The position numbers and the translations under genes were made by a program. Shown here one piece after another: positions 33,040-42,208 of a stretch of DNA of 46,494 nucleotides. The stretch spans positions 1 to 46,494 of the forward strand of contig JAFRBX010000037.1 of NCBI GenBank assembly GCA_017404665.1, given 5' to 3'. Position 1 is the stretch's first letter; each line of letters begins with the position of its first letter. Origin of the DNA: Ruminococcus sp. GTDB lineage: Bacteria; Bacillota; Clostridia; Oscillospirales; Acutalibacteraceae. The notes under the pieces were generated by a model. The model searched no databases. It saw only the letters and a list, made by a program, of their open reading frames with translations, and had not been told where the DNA came from.

Positions 33040-34060
33040 GCTGACAAAGCTGGCGAATTGCGCAGGCTGCGGAGCAAAGGTCGGCGCCGGAGTACTTGCA
33101 AAGCTGCTGGACGGATTAAAGGTACACAGTGATCCTAATCTTCTGGTTGGCTTTGATAAAAGTGACGATGCGAGCGTATACAGGGTTTCTGATGATTTGG
33201 CTTTGGTGCAGACGGTGGATTTTTTTCCTCCTATCGCCGACGATCCCTACACCTTCGGCGCGATCGCCGCAACCAACGCGCTTTCGGATGTATACGCTAT
33301 GGGAGGCGAGCCGAAGCTCGCGCTGAATATCATGGCGGTGCCCTCCGACCTGCCGAAGGAGGCTGTACATCAGATCCTGCGCGGCGGATATGAAAAAGCG
33401 TATGAGGCGGGAGCAATCATCACCGGCGGGCACAGTATCCTTGATAAGGAGCCAAAGTATGGGCTTGCCGTTACGGGCTTTGTCCATCCCGACAGGGTAT
33501 TGACAAACAGCGGCGCTAAGGAGGGCGATGTGCTTTTGCTGACGAAGCCCCTTGGGATAGGTATACTGACCACTGCGGCAAAGGCAGATCTGGTATCCGA
33601 AGAAACGATGGAGTACGCTGTCGGATTGATGACGACGCTCAACAAGAACGCGAGAGACGCGATGGTCAAATATCGTGTGCACGCCTGCACGGATGTCACC
33701 GGCTTTGCCCTGCTGGGTCATGCCTGTGAGATGGCGCAAGGCAGCAGCGTCGAGATACATATCAATGTTGAGTCGATCGACCTGATCCCCGACGCGTTGG
33801 AATTCGCGCGCTCAGGCATATTGCCTGAGGGTATGTATCGGAACAGAAGCTTTGCTGAGGCGTATGTTGATCCCGGCGACATCGAACTGGCAAAACAAGA
33901 TATGCTGTATGATCCGCAGACCTCGGGAGGACTTCTGATTGCCGTCCACCCGGACGACGCAGATGTGCTATTGGAAGAGTTGAAAACCTCCGTTCCCTCA
34001 GCCCAAAGGATCGGAACGGTAAAACAGTACAGCGGCGGCGCTCATATCTATCTTCATTAG
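33020..34060 (+). CDS. selD: Selenophosphate synthase SelD (cysteine form)
   Basis: A 346-residue enzyme making selenophosphate from selenide and ATP. LANCAGCGAKVG holds Cys17, the position of the essential Cys/Sec in E. coli; the second cysteine of GCGCK is Ala19. VGFDKSDDASVY, LVQTVDFFPP and DVYAMGG are the ATP/metal motifs. The start is a TTG at 33020 with GGAGG seven bases upstream; the ATG at 33005 lies before that ribosome binding site. It overlaps yqeB by 20 bases. No selA or selB is in the window. Confidence 0.9.
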   Translation: MTEKEVRLTKLANCAGCGAKVGAGVLAKLLDGLKVHSDPNLLVGFDKSDDASVYRVSDDLALVQTVDFFPPIADDPYTFGAIAATNALSDVYAMGGEPKLALNIMAVPSDLPKEAVHQILRGGYEKAYEAGAIITGGHSILDKEPKYGLAVTGFVHPDRVLTNSGAKEGDVLLLTKPLGIGILTTAAKADLVSEETMEYAVGLMTTLNKNARDAMVKYRVHACTDVTGFALLGHACEMAQGSSVEIHINVESIDLIPDALEFARSGILPEGMYRNRSFAEAYVDPGDIELAKQDMLYDPQTSGGLLIAVHPDDADVLLEELKTSVPSAQRIGTVKQYSGGAHIYLH

Positions 34061-34081
34061 GAAAAGATAAATGATACAGCC

Positions 34082-34110
34082 TTGACAAACGCACCGTTAT
34101 ACTTTAAAAT
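34082..34110 (+). promoter_or_regulatory. Internal promoter for yedEF
   Basis: TTGACA (34082-34087), 17 bp, TAAAAT (34105-34110), in the 129-bp gap after selD. Confidence 0.7.
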
Positions 34111-34189
34111 ATATAACGATATCAGCAGACTCTTAAATCGTCTGGCAATATTATTGATCACTTGACTCGGATAAGAAAAGGAGAAAACT

Positions 34190-35302
34190 ATGAGTAAGAG
34201 AATCAACCTGTGGGTTATCATTACGGGGTTTGTGATAGGAGTCGCCGCACTGGCGCTGACTGCGTTCGGCAACCCTGCCAATATGGGCTTCTGTATCGCG
34301 TGCTTTTTGCGCGATATTGCCGGAGCGACAAAATTACATTCCGCATCGGTCGTACAATATGTCCGCCCCGAGATAATCGGTCTGGTCTTAGGCTCGACCA
34401 TACTGGCGGTGATTACGGGAGAATTTAAGCCTAAGGCCGGTTCTTCTCCCGCTACCCGATTTATCATCGGCGCATTCGTGATGATCGGCGCGCTGGTGTT
34501 CCTCGGCTGCCCGCTGAGAATGGTGATCCGTATGGGCGGCGGCGACCTGAACGCTTTCGTAGGCTTAGGCGGATTTGCACTCGGTATTCTGATCGGTATC
34601 TTCTTCATCAAAAAAGGCTTCACGCTCAAGCGCAATCATCCGGTTACCTTGACTGAGGGAATGGCGATGCCCGGCTTGATGATCGGCCTGCTGGTGCTGC
34701 TGATCGCCGTACCGACAGTTTTTGCGTTTTCTGAGGAGGGTCCCGGCTCCAAGCACGCTCCTATGCTTATATCTCTCGCCATAGCGATCGTTGTCGGCGC
34801 TCTCGCTCAAAAATCACGCATCTGTATGGTCGGCGGTATGCGAGATGCGATCATGTTCAAGGATTTCAATCTGATCGCGGGCTTCGGCGCGATTTTTGTC
34901 ACCGTACTTCTGGGTAATATTATCCTCGGTAATTTCAAGGGCTTCTCCGCATATAATCAGCCGATCGCCCACGAGAGCTGGCTGTGGAATCTGTTGGGTA
35001 TGGCTCTCGTAGGCTGGGGCAGCGTACTGCTCGGCGGCTGTCCTTTAAGACAGTTGATTTTAGCCGGTGAAGGCAACGGCGACTCTGCCGTAACAGTCCT
35101 CGGTATGATCGTCGGCGCAGCGTTTGCTCACAACTTCGGTCTTGCCGGCGCCGCATCAAAGCTCGCCGAGGATGGAACCTATACTGCGGGCGGGGTGGCG
35201 ACCGCCGGAAAGATCGCGGTCGGTATCGGTTTTGCCGTCTTACTCCTGATATCTATTGTCAATATTTTAAAAAAGAAAACAAAGGAGGCTGCAGTCATAT
35301 GA
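34190..35302 (+). CDS. yedE: Selenium metabolism membrane protein YedE
   Basis: A 370-residue membrane protein with about ten helices and two copies of the family motif GCPLR (LGCPLRMVIRMGGGD; LGGCPLRQLILAGEGN), as in YeeE/YedE thiosulfate or selenium transporters. In selenium-using bacteria YedE is a proposed selenium importer. Its stop overlaps the yedF start (ATGA). AAAAGGAG precedes the ATG. Confidence 0.88.
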   Translation: MSKRINLWVIITGFVIGVAALALTAFGNPANMGFCIACFLRDIAGATKLHSASVVQYVRPEIIGLVLGSTILAVITGEFKPKAGSSPATRFIIGAFVMIGALVFLGCPLRMVIRMGGGDLNAFVGLGGFALGILIGIFFIKKGFTLKRNHPVTLTEGMAMPGLMIGLLVLLIAVPTVFAFSEEGPGSKHAPMLISLAIAIVVGALAQKSRICMVGGMRDAIMFKDFNLIAGFGAIFVTVLLGNIILGNFKGFSAYNQPIAHESWLWNLLGMALVGWGSVLLGGCPLRQLILAGEGNGDSAVTVLGMIVGAAFAHNFGLAGAASKLAEDGTYTAGGVATAGKIAVGIGFAVLLLISIVNILKKKTKEAAVI

Positions 35303-35505
35303 TTGACGCAAGAGGTCTTAGCTGCCCCATGCCGGTTGTCATGGTACAGAACGAGGTCAAAAAATCATCTCCCAATGAATTAAAGGTTCAGGTCGACAGC
35401 ATGGTTTGTGTAGAGAACATCACCCGCTTCGCGAGCTCAAAGAAATATGATGTTGTTGTCGAGAAGAAGGATGGAGAGTTTATTCTCACGCTGAAAAAAC
35501 AGTAA
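35299..35505 (+). CDS. yedF: YedF/TusA-type selenium-sulfur carrier (short form)
   Basis: A 68-residue TusA-fold protein: IDARGLSCPMPVV with the CPxP active cysteine (Cys9). Selenium-type YedF proteins usually have a second DsrE-like domain of ~120 residues, absent here. It is coupled to yedE, which fits a membrane-to-carrier transfer. Confidence 0.85.
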   Translation: MIDARGLSCPMPVVMVQNEVKKSSPNELKVQVDSMVCVENITRFASSKKYDVVVEKKDGEFILTLKKQ

Positions 35506-35533
35506 TTGTTAAGTTCAAATATGTCCCCTATAT

Positions 35534-35569
35534 CCGTCGGTCAGCGTCCGCTGATCGGCGGTTTTCTTT
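35534..35569 (+). terminator. Terminator after yedF
   Basis: CCG-CGGTCAGCG and CGCTGATCGGCGG pair, followed by TTTTCTTTCTT. Confidence 0.7.
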
Positions 35570-35615
35570 CTTATATTGTAATATGATTGAATAGCGAGAA
35601 ATGTTTGATTGAATG

Positions 35616-35644
35616 TTGATTATTCACAACGCCTGTGTTATAAT
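35616..35644 (+). promoter_or_regulatory. Promoter of the fused xanthine dehydrogenase gene
   Basis: TTGATT (35616-35621), 17 bp, TATAAT (35639-35644). The UTR is ~40 nt, so there is no room for a Moco riboswitch. Confidence 0.75.
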
Positions 35645-35691
35645 AACTCTGTATATTATTAACAGAAACAAGCGGAGGAGGGTATCGTTTC

Positions 35692-38277
35692 ATGGCAACA
35701 TTTTCTGTGAACGGCAGAACCGTTACGACCGAAAAGAATCAGAAACTGATACGCTTCCTGCGTGACGAGCTCAGGCTGACAAGCGTCAAAGACGGATGCA
35801 GCGAGGGAGCTTGCGGTACCTGTCATGTTCTTGTCGACGGAAAGCTGACGAAAGCCTGTATTCCTCAGACGGATAAATTGGAGGGCAGGTCCGTTTTGAC
35901 AGTAGAGGGACTCTCGGATTTTGAAAAAGAGGCATATACATACGCATTTGGAAAAGCCGGAGCGGTTCAGTGCGGCTTTTGCATCCCCGGGATGGTCATG
36001 GCAGCAAAATCACTGATTGATGTCAATCCCGAGCCTACAAGAGAGGAAGCCGCCTTTGCAATCAGGAACAATATCTGCCGCTGTACCGGTTATGTGAAGA
36101 TCATCGACGGTATCTTGCTCGCCGCAAAGATCATAAGAGAAAAGCGGATTCCGTCGGACGACAGCGATTATATCGTAGGGTCGCGTTCTCTTAGGATCGA
36201 TGTTGCGGAGAAGGTCCGGGGCTACGGAAAGTATCCTGATGATATTTATGTGGACGGCATGTGCTACGGCAGCGCGGTGCGCAGCGTGTATCCGCGTGCT
36301 CGTGTATTGTCGATCGACACGAAAGAGGCTGAGGCTCTGCCCGGCGTCGTTTGCGTTCTGACAGCAAAAGATATCCCGGGAAAAAATTATGTCGGTCATA
36401 TCAAAAAAGATCAGCCGACCCTGATACCGGTCGGGGAGATCACACATTATTTGGGCGATTCTGTCGCCTTGGTGTGCGCGAAGGACAGAGAAACGCTTGA
36501 ACGGGCAAAAAAGCTCGTCAAGGTCGAATATGAGGTGTTGGAAGCAGTTCATAACCCTGAGGAAGCCGCAAGAGAGAGCGCACCCCTCGTTTTTGAAACC
36601 GACAAGGACAATGTGCAGGCATATAAGCATGTGTCCCGCGGAGACGCAGACGGAGCGATCAAGCATTCTAAATATGTTTTGACACATCATTTTGAAACGC
36701 CGTGGACTGAGCACGCTTTCTTAGAGCCGGAATGCTGTGTTGCTATTCCGCTCGAAAACGGCGGCGTCAAGCTCCTGACGACTGATCAGAGCGCCCATAC
36801 TACGCTTCATGAGTGCGCTCAGATGCTGGGGGTAGACTATGCTCACTGTCTGGTAGAGAATCAGCTGGTGGGCGGCGGCTTCGGCGGGAAAGAGGATATG
36901 TCTGTTCAGCATCATGCCGCCCTGATCGCGTATGTCGCGAGGGTTCCTGTCAAGGTCAAGCTCAGCAGAAGCGAATCCATATTGGTACATCCCAAGCGAC
37001 ACCCGTTTAAAATGGATTTCACCATGGGCTGTGATGAGAACGGAATCATTCAGGGCGTGAAGGCGAGCGTCATTTCAGACACCGGTGCATTTGCGTCATT
37101 GGGCGGTCCGGTGCTCGAGCGCGCATGTACGCACGCTGCCGGTCCCTACGCCTATGAAAATTTTGAAATAGAGGGTCGGGCATATTATACCAACAATCCT
37201 CCTGCCGGTGCGTTCAGAGGCTTCGGTGTAACGCAGACTTGCTTTGCCACCGAGTCGCTCTTGAATGAGATGGCTGAGCTTGTCGGCATTTCGCCGTGGG
37301 AGATCAGATACCGCAACGCGATCCGTCCCGGCGGGGTTCTGCCGAACGGCCAGATCGTCGGCGCTGAGACCGGTCTGGTGGAGACGCTGCAGGCAATAAA
37401 ACCTTACTATGATGAAGCCGTTAATAACGGCGACCCGGTAGGACTCGCGTGTGCGATGAAAAACGCGGGTGTCGGCGTGGGACTCCCCGACTGGGGAAGA
37501 GCAAAACTGATCATCGAGAACGACGCGAAGGTTCATATCTATTCCGGCGCCTCGTGTATCGGACAGGGACTCGGGACAGTGCTGACACAGATGGTAGTCA
37601 CCAACGCAGGTCTATCGTTTGATGATATCGTATATGAGAGAAGCAACACATGGATCGCCCCCGATTCGGGAGATACCTCCGGCTCGCGACAGACGCTGAT
37701 CACCGGAGAAGCATGCAGAAGGGCCTGCGAAAAGCTCGTCGAGGCTTTGAAGGGCAAGACGCTGCAAGACCTGATCGGTCGGGAGTTTTACGGAGAATAT
37801 CTGGCAAAAACCGATCCCCTCGGCGCGGATGTTCCCAATCCCGTCTCTCATGTGGCATACGGCTATGCGACACAGATGTGTATTTTGGATAAAGAAACCG
37901 GTCGAATCAAGAAGCTGGTCGCCGCTCATGACGTCGGCAAAGCCGTCAACCCGCTGTCCTGCGAGGGACAGATCGAGGGTGGTATGGTCATGTCGATGGG
38001 CTTTGCGCTGACCGAACAATATCCGATCGACGATAATTGCAAGCCCACAGCGAAATACGGTACACTCGGACTGTTCAGAGCAAACCAGATCCCGCCTCAG
38101 ATAAAAGCGATCGTCGTAGAGAAACCGGGGCTCGATCTTGCCAACGGCGCGATCGGTATCGGAGAGATCACATCGATCCCCACCGCGCCCGCGATCGCCG
38201 AGGCGTATTACCGGTATGACGGACAACGGCGCTTTTCGCTCCCGCTGGACAATACACCATACGCTCGAAAAAAATAA
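35692..38277 (+). CDS. Selenium-dependent-type xanthine dehydrogenase (2Fe-2S and molybdopterin domains fused)
   Basis: An 861-residue fusion. Residues 1-140 carry two 2Fe-2S clusters: Cys36, 41, 44, 56 and Cys94, 97, 129, 131 (CGFC...CRC). The molybdopterin domain follows, with GGGFGGKEDMS, PPAGAFRGFGV and the late GIGEITSIPTAPAI holding the catalytic Glu. There is no FAD domain, so electrons must leave to another carrier. This layout matches the selenium-dependent xanthine dehydrogenase family (TIGR03311 type), where selenium is a labile ligand on molybdenum, not selenocysteine. Confidence 0.85.
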   Translation: MATFSVNGRTVTTEKNQKLIRFLRDELRLTSVKDGCSEGACGTCHVLVDGKLTKACIPQTDKLEGRSVLTVEGLSDFEKEAYTYAFGKAGAVQCGFCIPGMVMAAKSLIDVNPEPTREEAAFAIRNNICRCTGYVKIIDGILLAAKIIREKRIPSDDSDYIVGSRSLRIDVAEKVRGYGKYPDDIYVDGMCYGSAVRSVYPRARVLSIDTKEAEALPGVVCVLTAKDIPGKNYVGHIKKDQPTLIPVGEITHYLGDSVALVCAKDRETLERAKKLVKVEYEVLEAVHNPEEAARESAPLVFETDKDNVQAYKHVSRGDADGAIKHSKYVLTHHFETPWTEHAFLEPECCVAIPLENGGVKLLTTDQSAHTTLHECAQMLGVDYAHCLVENQLVGGGFGGKEDMSVQHHAALIAYVARVPVKVKLSRSESILVHPKRHPFKMDFTMGCDENGIIQGVKASVISDTGAFASLGGPVLERACTHAAGPYAYENFEIEGRAYYTNNPPAGAFRGFGVTQTCFATESLLNEMAELVGISPWEIRYRNAIRPGGVLPNGQIVGAETGLVETLQAIKPYYDEAVNNGDPVGLACAMKNAGVGVGLPDWGRAKLIIENDAKVHIYSGASCIGQGLGTVLTQMVVTNAGLSFDDIVYERSNTWIAPDSGDTSGSRQTLITGEACRRACEKLVEALKGKTLQDLIGREFYGEYLAKTDPLGADVPNPVSHVAYGYATQMCILDKETGRIKKLVAAHDVGKAVNPLSCEGQIEGGMVMSMGFALTEQYPIDDNCKPTAKYGTLGLFRANQIPPQIKAIVVEKPGLDLANGAIGIGEITSIPTAPAIAEAYYRYDGQRRFSLPLDNTPYARKK

Positions 38278-38279
38278 AA

Positions 38280-38308
38280 AGCACAGCCCGATTTTGCTCG
38301 ACTGTGCT
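38280..38308 (-). terminator. Convergent terminator between the fused dehydrogenase and ygfJ
   Basis: AGCACAG and CTGTGCT pair across a 15-nt loop. On the minus strand the stem is followed by TTTTTATTTTTTT. Confidence 0.7.
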
Positions 38309-38314
38309 GAAGAT

Positions 38315-38902
38315 TCAGTTATTTAATGCGATATCATCCGGGGTGTCGATGTCTGTCAACTCATTTTCGTCAACCTCAAACAGAATCAGGTTATCCTTGT
38401 GTCGTTCGAGCACACTTCTGCCGCCTTTGTCACCCGACAGGCCGCATAGTTCTTCAAAGTAACTCTTCGGAAATATACAGGGGTTTCCTCTTTTGCCATG
38501 GCTGCTCATGCTGACAATGCTTTCGGGATAATCGCTGAAAGTATCCAGAATCCCTGAAATGCTTTTGCGTTTCAACCATGGCTGATCGGCTACCAGAAAG
38601 AGAATACCGTCACACCTATCCTTCATCGCCTGCACACCGAGTATAACGCTTCGGCTGATACCAAGCTCAGGATGACGGTTGATTACGCACTCAAATCCGA
38701 AATCTGACGCTCGCTTTGAAATGGTCTCATATTGTGTGATAACCATTACGGCGCATAACCGCTCCGTGGGGACGGTCTCAAAGGCGTGCTCTATCATAGA
38801 TTTTCCGTCTATCTGAGCGAGCAGCTTGTTTTTTCCGAAACGGGTCGAGTTGCCTGCTGCGAGGATTACACAGCCGATCAAAGGCTGATCTGTGCGTTTC
38901 AA
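38315..38902 (-). CDS. ygfJ: MocA/YgfJ-type molybdenum cofactor nucleotidyltransferase
   Basis: A 195-residue MobA-like NTP transferase: VILAAGNSTRFGKNKLL, LVADQPWL, HGKRGNPCIFP, GDKGGRSVL. This family adds CMP to molybdopterin or, in the YgfJ branch, matures selenium-type hydroxylases. It lies between the two dehydrogenases but on the opposite strand, with its own promoter. The start is a TTG with AGGATG upstream. Confidence 0.85.
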   Translation of the reverse strand: MKRTDQPLIGCVILAAGNSTRFGKNKLLAQIDGKSMIEHAFETVPTERLCAVMVITQYETISKRASDFGFECVINRHPELGISRSVILGVQAMKDRCDGILFLVADQPWLKRKSISGILDTFSDYPESIVSMSSHGKRGNPCIFPKSYFEELCGLSGDKGGRSVLERHKDNLILFEVDENELTDIDTPDDIALNN

Positions 38903-38926
38903 TTCATCACATCCTAACTATGTATT

Positions 38927-38955
38927 ATTTTACAAAATCATCCTATCGGTGTCAA
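38927..38955 (-). promoter_or_regulatory. Promoter of ygfJ
   Basis: On the minus strand, TTGACA (38950-38955), 17 bp, TAAAAT (38927-38932). I could not find a comparable plus-strand promoter for xdhA in this 99-bp gap. Confidence 0.7.
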
Positions 38956-39001
38956 GACAGGACACATCAACATCATCATTCCTTCAGAGGAGGGAAATCT
39001 T

Positions 39002-41314
39002 ATGAATAAAGTCGGAAAAAGCGAAGCAAGAATAGACGGCTATGATAAAGCCACCGGCAGAACCAAGTATTACGAGGATCGAATGCCGGCAGGCACGCTT
39101 TATGTGCGTATCAAGCACGCCGAAAAGGCTCATGCCATCGTGAGGTCCATTAACGCCGAGGCGGCGCTGCAAATCCCCGGCGTCGTCAAGGTGCTGACCT
39201 GCTTTGATGTCCCGGACATTCCTTTTCCTACCGCAGGTCATCCGTGGTCAATGGATCCCGGACATCAGGATGTGGCAGACAGAAAGCTTTTGAACACGCA
39301 TGTTCGCTACTGGGGCGACGATATCGCCGTTGTAATAGCGGATAACGAGGTCGACGCTGTGCAGGGCGTCCGCGCTTTGACCGTCGAGTATGAGGAGCTT
39401 CCGTTCGTGCTGGATGTACAGAAAGCCATGGAAGACGGCGCCCCTTTGCTCCATGAAAGATTTCCTAACAATATACTAAAGCACACTCAGAACAGACTCG
39501 GCGATTACCAAAGCGCTATCAAAGAAGAAGGACTGCTTAAGGTCGAGGGATGGTACGAGACGCCAACCGTACAGCACTGTCATATCGAAAACCACGGCTG
39601 CTATGCCTATGAAGAAAACGGCCGTATTGTTGTGGTATCGTCCACGCAGATCCCGCATATCATCCGCCGCGTCGTGGGTCAGGCGCTGGGCAGACCGTGG
39701 GGCGATATCCGTATCATCAAGCCGTATATCGGCGGAGGCTTCGGAAATAAGCAGGACGCGCTTTACGAGCCGCTTTGCGCATGGTGTACAACGCAGGTGG
39801 GCGGCCGCTGCGTCAGGATCGACTGTTCCAGAGAAGAGACTTTTGTTTCCAACCGTGTACGCCACGCGATCCGGTTCCACATCGTCACCTGGCTCAGGAA
39901 AAACGGAACGATCGCTGCCAGAAAAGTGGAATGCTTCTCTAATCAGGGAGCGTACGCTTCTCACGGACATTCCATCGTCGCAAAGGCGATGGGTTCCTTC
40001 CACCAGCATTATCCCTGTCCGAATATGGAATGCGACAGCTATACGGTATTTACCAACAAACCCGCCGCCGGAGCGATGCGCGGCTACGGTATGCCTCAGG
40101 CGTCCTTTGCCGACGAGTCCAATATTGATGACTGTGCGCAGACCGTGGGGATGGATCCGCTGGAATTCAGGCGCCTGAATATTATGCCCGACGGCTACAA
40201 GGATAACTTTTCCGGAAATGTCAACTATTTTGATTCTTTCAGAGCGTGTATGAAAAAGGGCGCCGAGATCATTGATTACGAGCGCAAGAGAAAAGAATAT
40301 GCCTGCGACAGCGGTTCCGTCCGCCGCGGTATCGGACTGGCAACCTTCTGGTATAACACCGCCGTCTATCCTATCTCTCTCGAAACATCCTCCAACCGTA
40401 TGCTCTTAAATCTCGACGGCACGGTCACGATGCAGTGCGGCGAGACCGAGATCGGTCAGGGCGCGGACACTGTCTATGCTCAGATGACCGCTGAGGCTCT
40501 GGGGCTCAAAAGCTACAAGGATGTCCATGTCATATCCTGTCAGGATACCGATATCACGCCTACAGGACTCGGCGCTTATGCCTCACGCCAGACATATGTA
40601 GCGGGCTTTTCTATTCAGCAGACTGCCGGACTCTTAAAAGAAAAGATTTTGAAATACGCGTGTGAAATAACACAGACGGCGGTATCGGATATGGATATCG
40701 AGGAAGGCTGCATTGTCAGAAAAGACGACAGACAGATTCTGATGAGTCTGAGCGAGCTTGCGATGACCGCCCAGTATAATCCTGTTCACAGCGAGCATAT
40801 CACTGCCGAATCCACCTTTACGATCAGAAACAACGCGTATTCCTTCGGTTGTACCTTTGCGGAGGTCGAGGTCGATATCGAGATGTGCAAGACCAAGCTG
40901 ATCAGGATCGTCAATGTCCACGACTGCGGCAGACTGATCAATCCCGCCCTTGCCGAAGCGCAGGTACACGGCGGTATGTCTATGGCGATTGGCTACGGTC
41001 TGAGCGAGCAGCTGATCTTCGACGAAAAAACCGGCAGACCTTTGAATAACAATCTGCTTGACTACAAGCTGTCTACCTTTATGGATCACCCGAACCTTGA
41101 GGCGTACTTTATCGAGAATCCCGAACCGACCTCTCCCTTTGGCACCAAAGCGCTCGGTGAGCCCCCGGCTTGTTCCGGCGCGCCCGCGATCCGTAATGCA
41201 ATTTTGAATGCCACAGGCGTCGCCATCAACAAAAATCCGATCAATCCGCATATCCTTTTTGCGGAATTCAGCAGAGCGGGGCTGATAAGCGACCCTTGGA
41301 AGGAGGAGAACTGA
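39002..41314 (+). CDS. xdhA: Xanthine dehydrogenase molybdenum-binding subunit
   Basis: A 770-residue molybdopterin subunit: GGGFGNKQDA, PAAGAMRGYGMPQ, GETEIGQGADTVYAQ and FGTKALGEPPACSGAPAI with the catalytic Glu. It has the length of E. coli XdhA. It hydroxylates a purine or related heterocycle; the exact substrate cannot be read. It forms a complex with the FAD and 2Fe-2S subunits encoded next. GAGGAGGG precedes the ATG. Confidence 0.88.
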   Translation: MNKVGKSEARIDGYDKATGRTKYYEDRMPAGTLYVRIKHAEKAHAIVRSINAEAALQIPGVVKVLTCFDVPDIPFPTAGHPWSMDPGHQDVADRKLLNTHVRYWGDDIAVVIADNEVDAVQGVRALTVEYEELPFVLDVQKAMEDGAPLLHERFPNNILKHTQNRLGDYQSAIKEEGLLKVEGWYETPTVQHCHIENHGCYAYEENGRIVVVSSTQIPHIIRRVVGQALGRPWGDIRIIKPYIGGGFGNKQDALYEPLCAWCTTQVGGRCVRIDCSREETFVSNRVRHAIRFHIVTWLRKNGTIAARKVECFSNQGAYASHGHSIVAKAMGSFHQHYPCPNMECDSYTVFTNKPAAGAMRGYGMPQASFADESNIDDCAQTVGMDPLEFRRLNIMPDGYKDNFSGNVNYFDSFRACMKKGAEIIDYERKRKEYACDSGSVRRGIGLATFWYNTAVYPISLETSSNRMLLNLDGTVTMQCGETEIGQGADTVYAQMTAEALGLKSYKDVHVISCQDTDITPTGLGAYASRQTYVAGFSIQQTAGLLKEKILKYACEITQTAVSDMDIEEGCIVRKDDRQILMSLSELAMTAQYNPVHSEHITAESTFTIRNNAYSFGCTFAEVEVDIEMCKTKLIRIVNVHDCGRLINPALAEAQVHGGMSMAIGYGLSEQLIFDEKTGRPLNNNLLDYKLSTFMDHPNLEAYFIENPEPTSPFGTKALGEPPACSGAPAIRNAILNATGVAINKNPINPHILFAEFSRAGLISDPWKEEN

Positions 41315-41317
41315 TCT

Positions 41318-42208
41318 ATGTATGATATCAAAGCGCTGTATGAAGCGGAAAGCATCGAACACGCCGTATCCCTGCGTCTGGAACATCCCGACGCACAGAT
41401 TATCGCCGGCGGTTCGGATGTTCTGGTACAAATACGCGAGGGCAGGCGCGCCGGCAAAGAGCTGATCTCCATCTATATGCTCGACGAGATGCGCGGCGTC
41501 AGCCTTGACGACGACGAGAATATCCGGATCGGTTCGCTCACGAGCTTTTCTCATATCACCCGTGATCCGATTATACAAAAATATATCAATGTATTGGGTG
41601 AAGCGGTCGATATGGTCGGTTCTCCTCAGATCAGGAATATCGGCACCATCGGCGGCAACACCTGCAACGGAGTAACATCGGCGGATTCTGCTTCCACCCT
41701 GCACGCGTGGGAGGCGATCGTAGAGCTCACGGGAAAAAACGGCGTCAGACGGATGCCGATAAAGGATTTTTATATAAAAGCCGGCACCGTAGATATCCGT
41801 GCCGACGAGGGCGAGATACAAACAGCGATCCTGATCCCCAAGTCAAGCTATGAGAATACCTACGGACACTATATCAAATACGGTATGCGCAACGCTATGG
41901 AGATCGCCTCCCTCGGATGCAGTGTGAATGTTCGGCTCAGCGATGATAAAAAGACGGTTGACAGATGCCGTATTGCGTACGGCGTTGCAGGTCCCGTTCC
42001 GATGCGCGCACCGAGCGCCGAGGCGGTCGCTAACGGAGAAAATGTTTCGGAAACATTGATCGATGAATTCGCATTGGCTGTTCTGAACGACATCAACCCG
42101 CGCAACTCATGGAGAGCGAGTCGGGATTTCAGATTGCATATTGCGGTACAGATGGCAAAGCGCTGTCTCTTAGAATCCATCAAAAAAGCCGGGGGTGTTA
42201 TTCAATGA
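41318..42208 (+). CDS. xdhB: Xanthine dehydrogenase FAD-binding subunit
   Basis: A 296-residue subunit with the PCMH-type FAD motifs IIAGGSDVLVQIR and TIGGNTCNGVTSADS, and the C-terminal CO-dehydrogenase-flavoprotein domain. It passes electrons from the Fe-S clusters to NAD+. It starts three bases after xdhA and overlaps xdhC by ATGA. Confidence 0.9.
   Translation: MYDIKALYEAESIEHAVSLRLEHPDAQIIAGGSDVLVQIREGRRAGKELISIYMLDEMRGVSLDDDENIRIGSLTSFSHITRDPIIQKYINVLGEAVDMVGSPQIRNIGTIGGNTCNGVTSADSASTLHAWEAIVELTGKNGVRRMPIKDFYIKAGTVDIRADEGEIQTAILIPKSSYENTYGHYIKYGMRNAMEIASLGCSVNVRLSDDKKTVDRCRIAYGVAGPVPMRAPSAEAVANGENVSETLIDEFALAVLNDINPRNSWRASRDFRLHIAVQMAKRCLLESIKKAGGVIQ

Noticed and set aside
33020-34060. 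Selenocysteine in SelD or the hydroxylases
   Set aside because: SelD has Cys17, and the frames are uninterrupted, with no in-frame TGA needing a SECIS.
35506-35691. Moco riboswitch upstream of the fused dehydrogenase
   Set aside because: A consensus promoter leaves a ~40-nt UTR, too short for the Moco motif.
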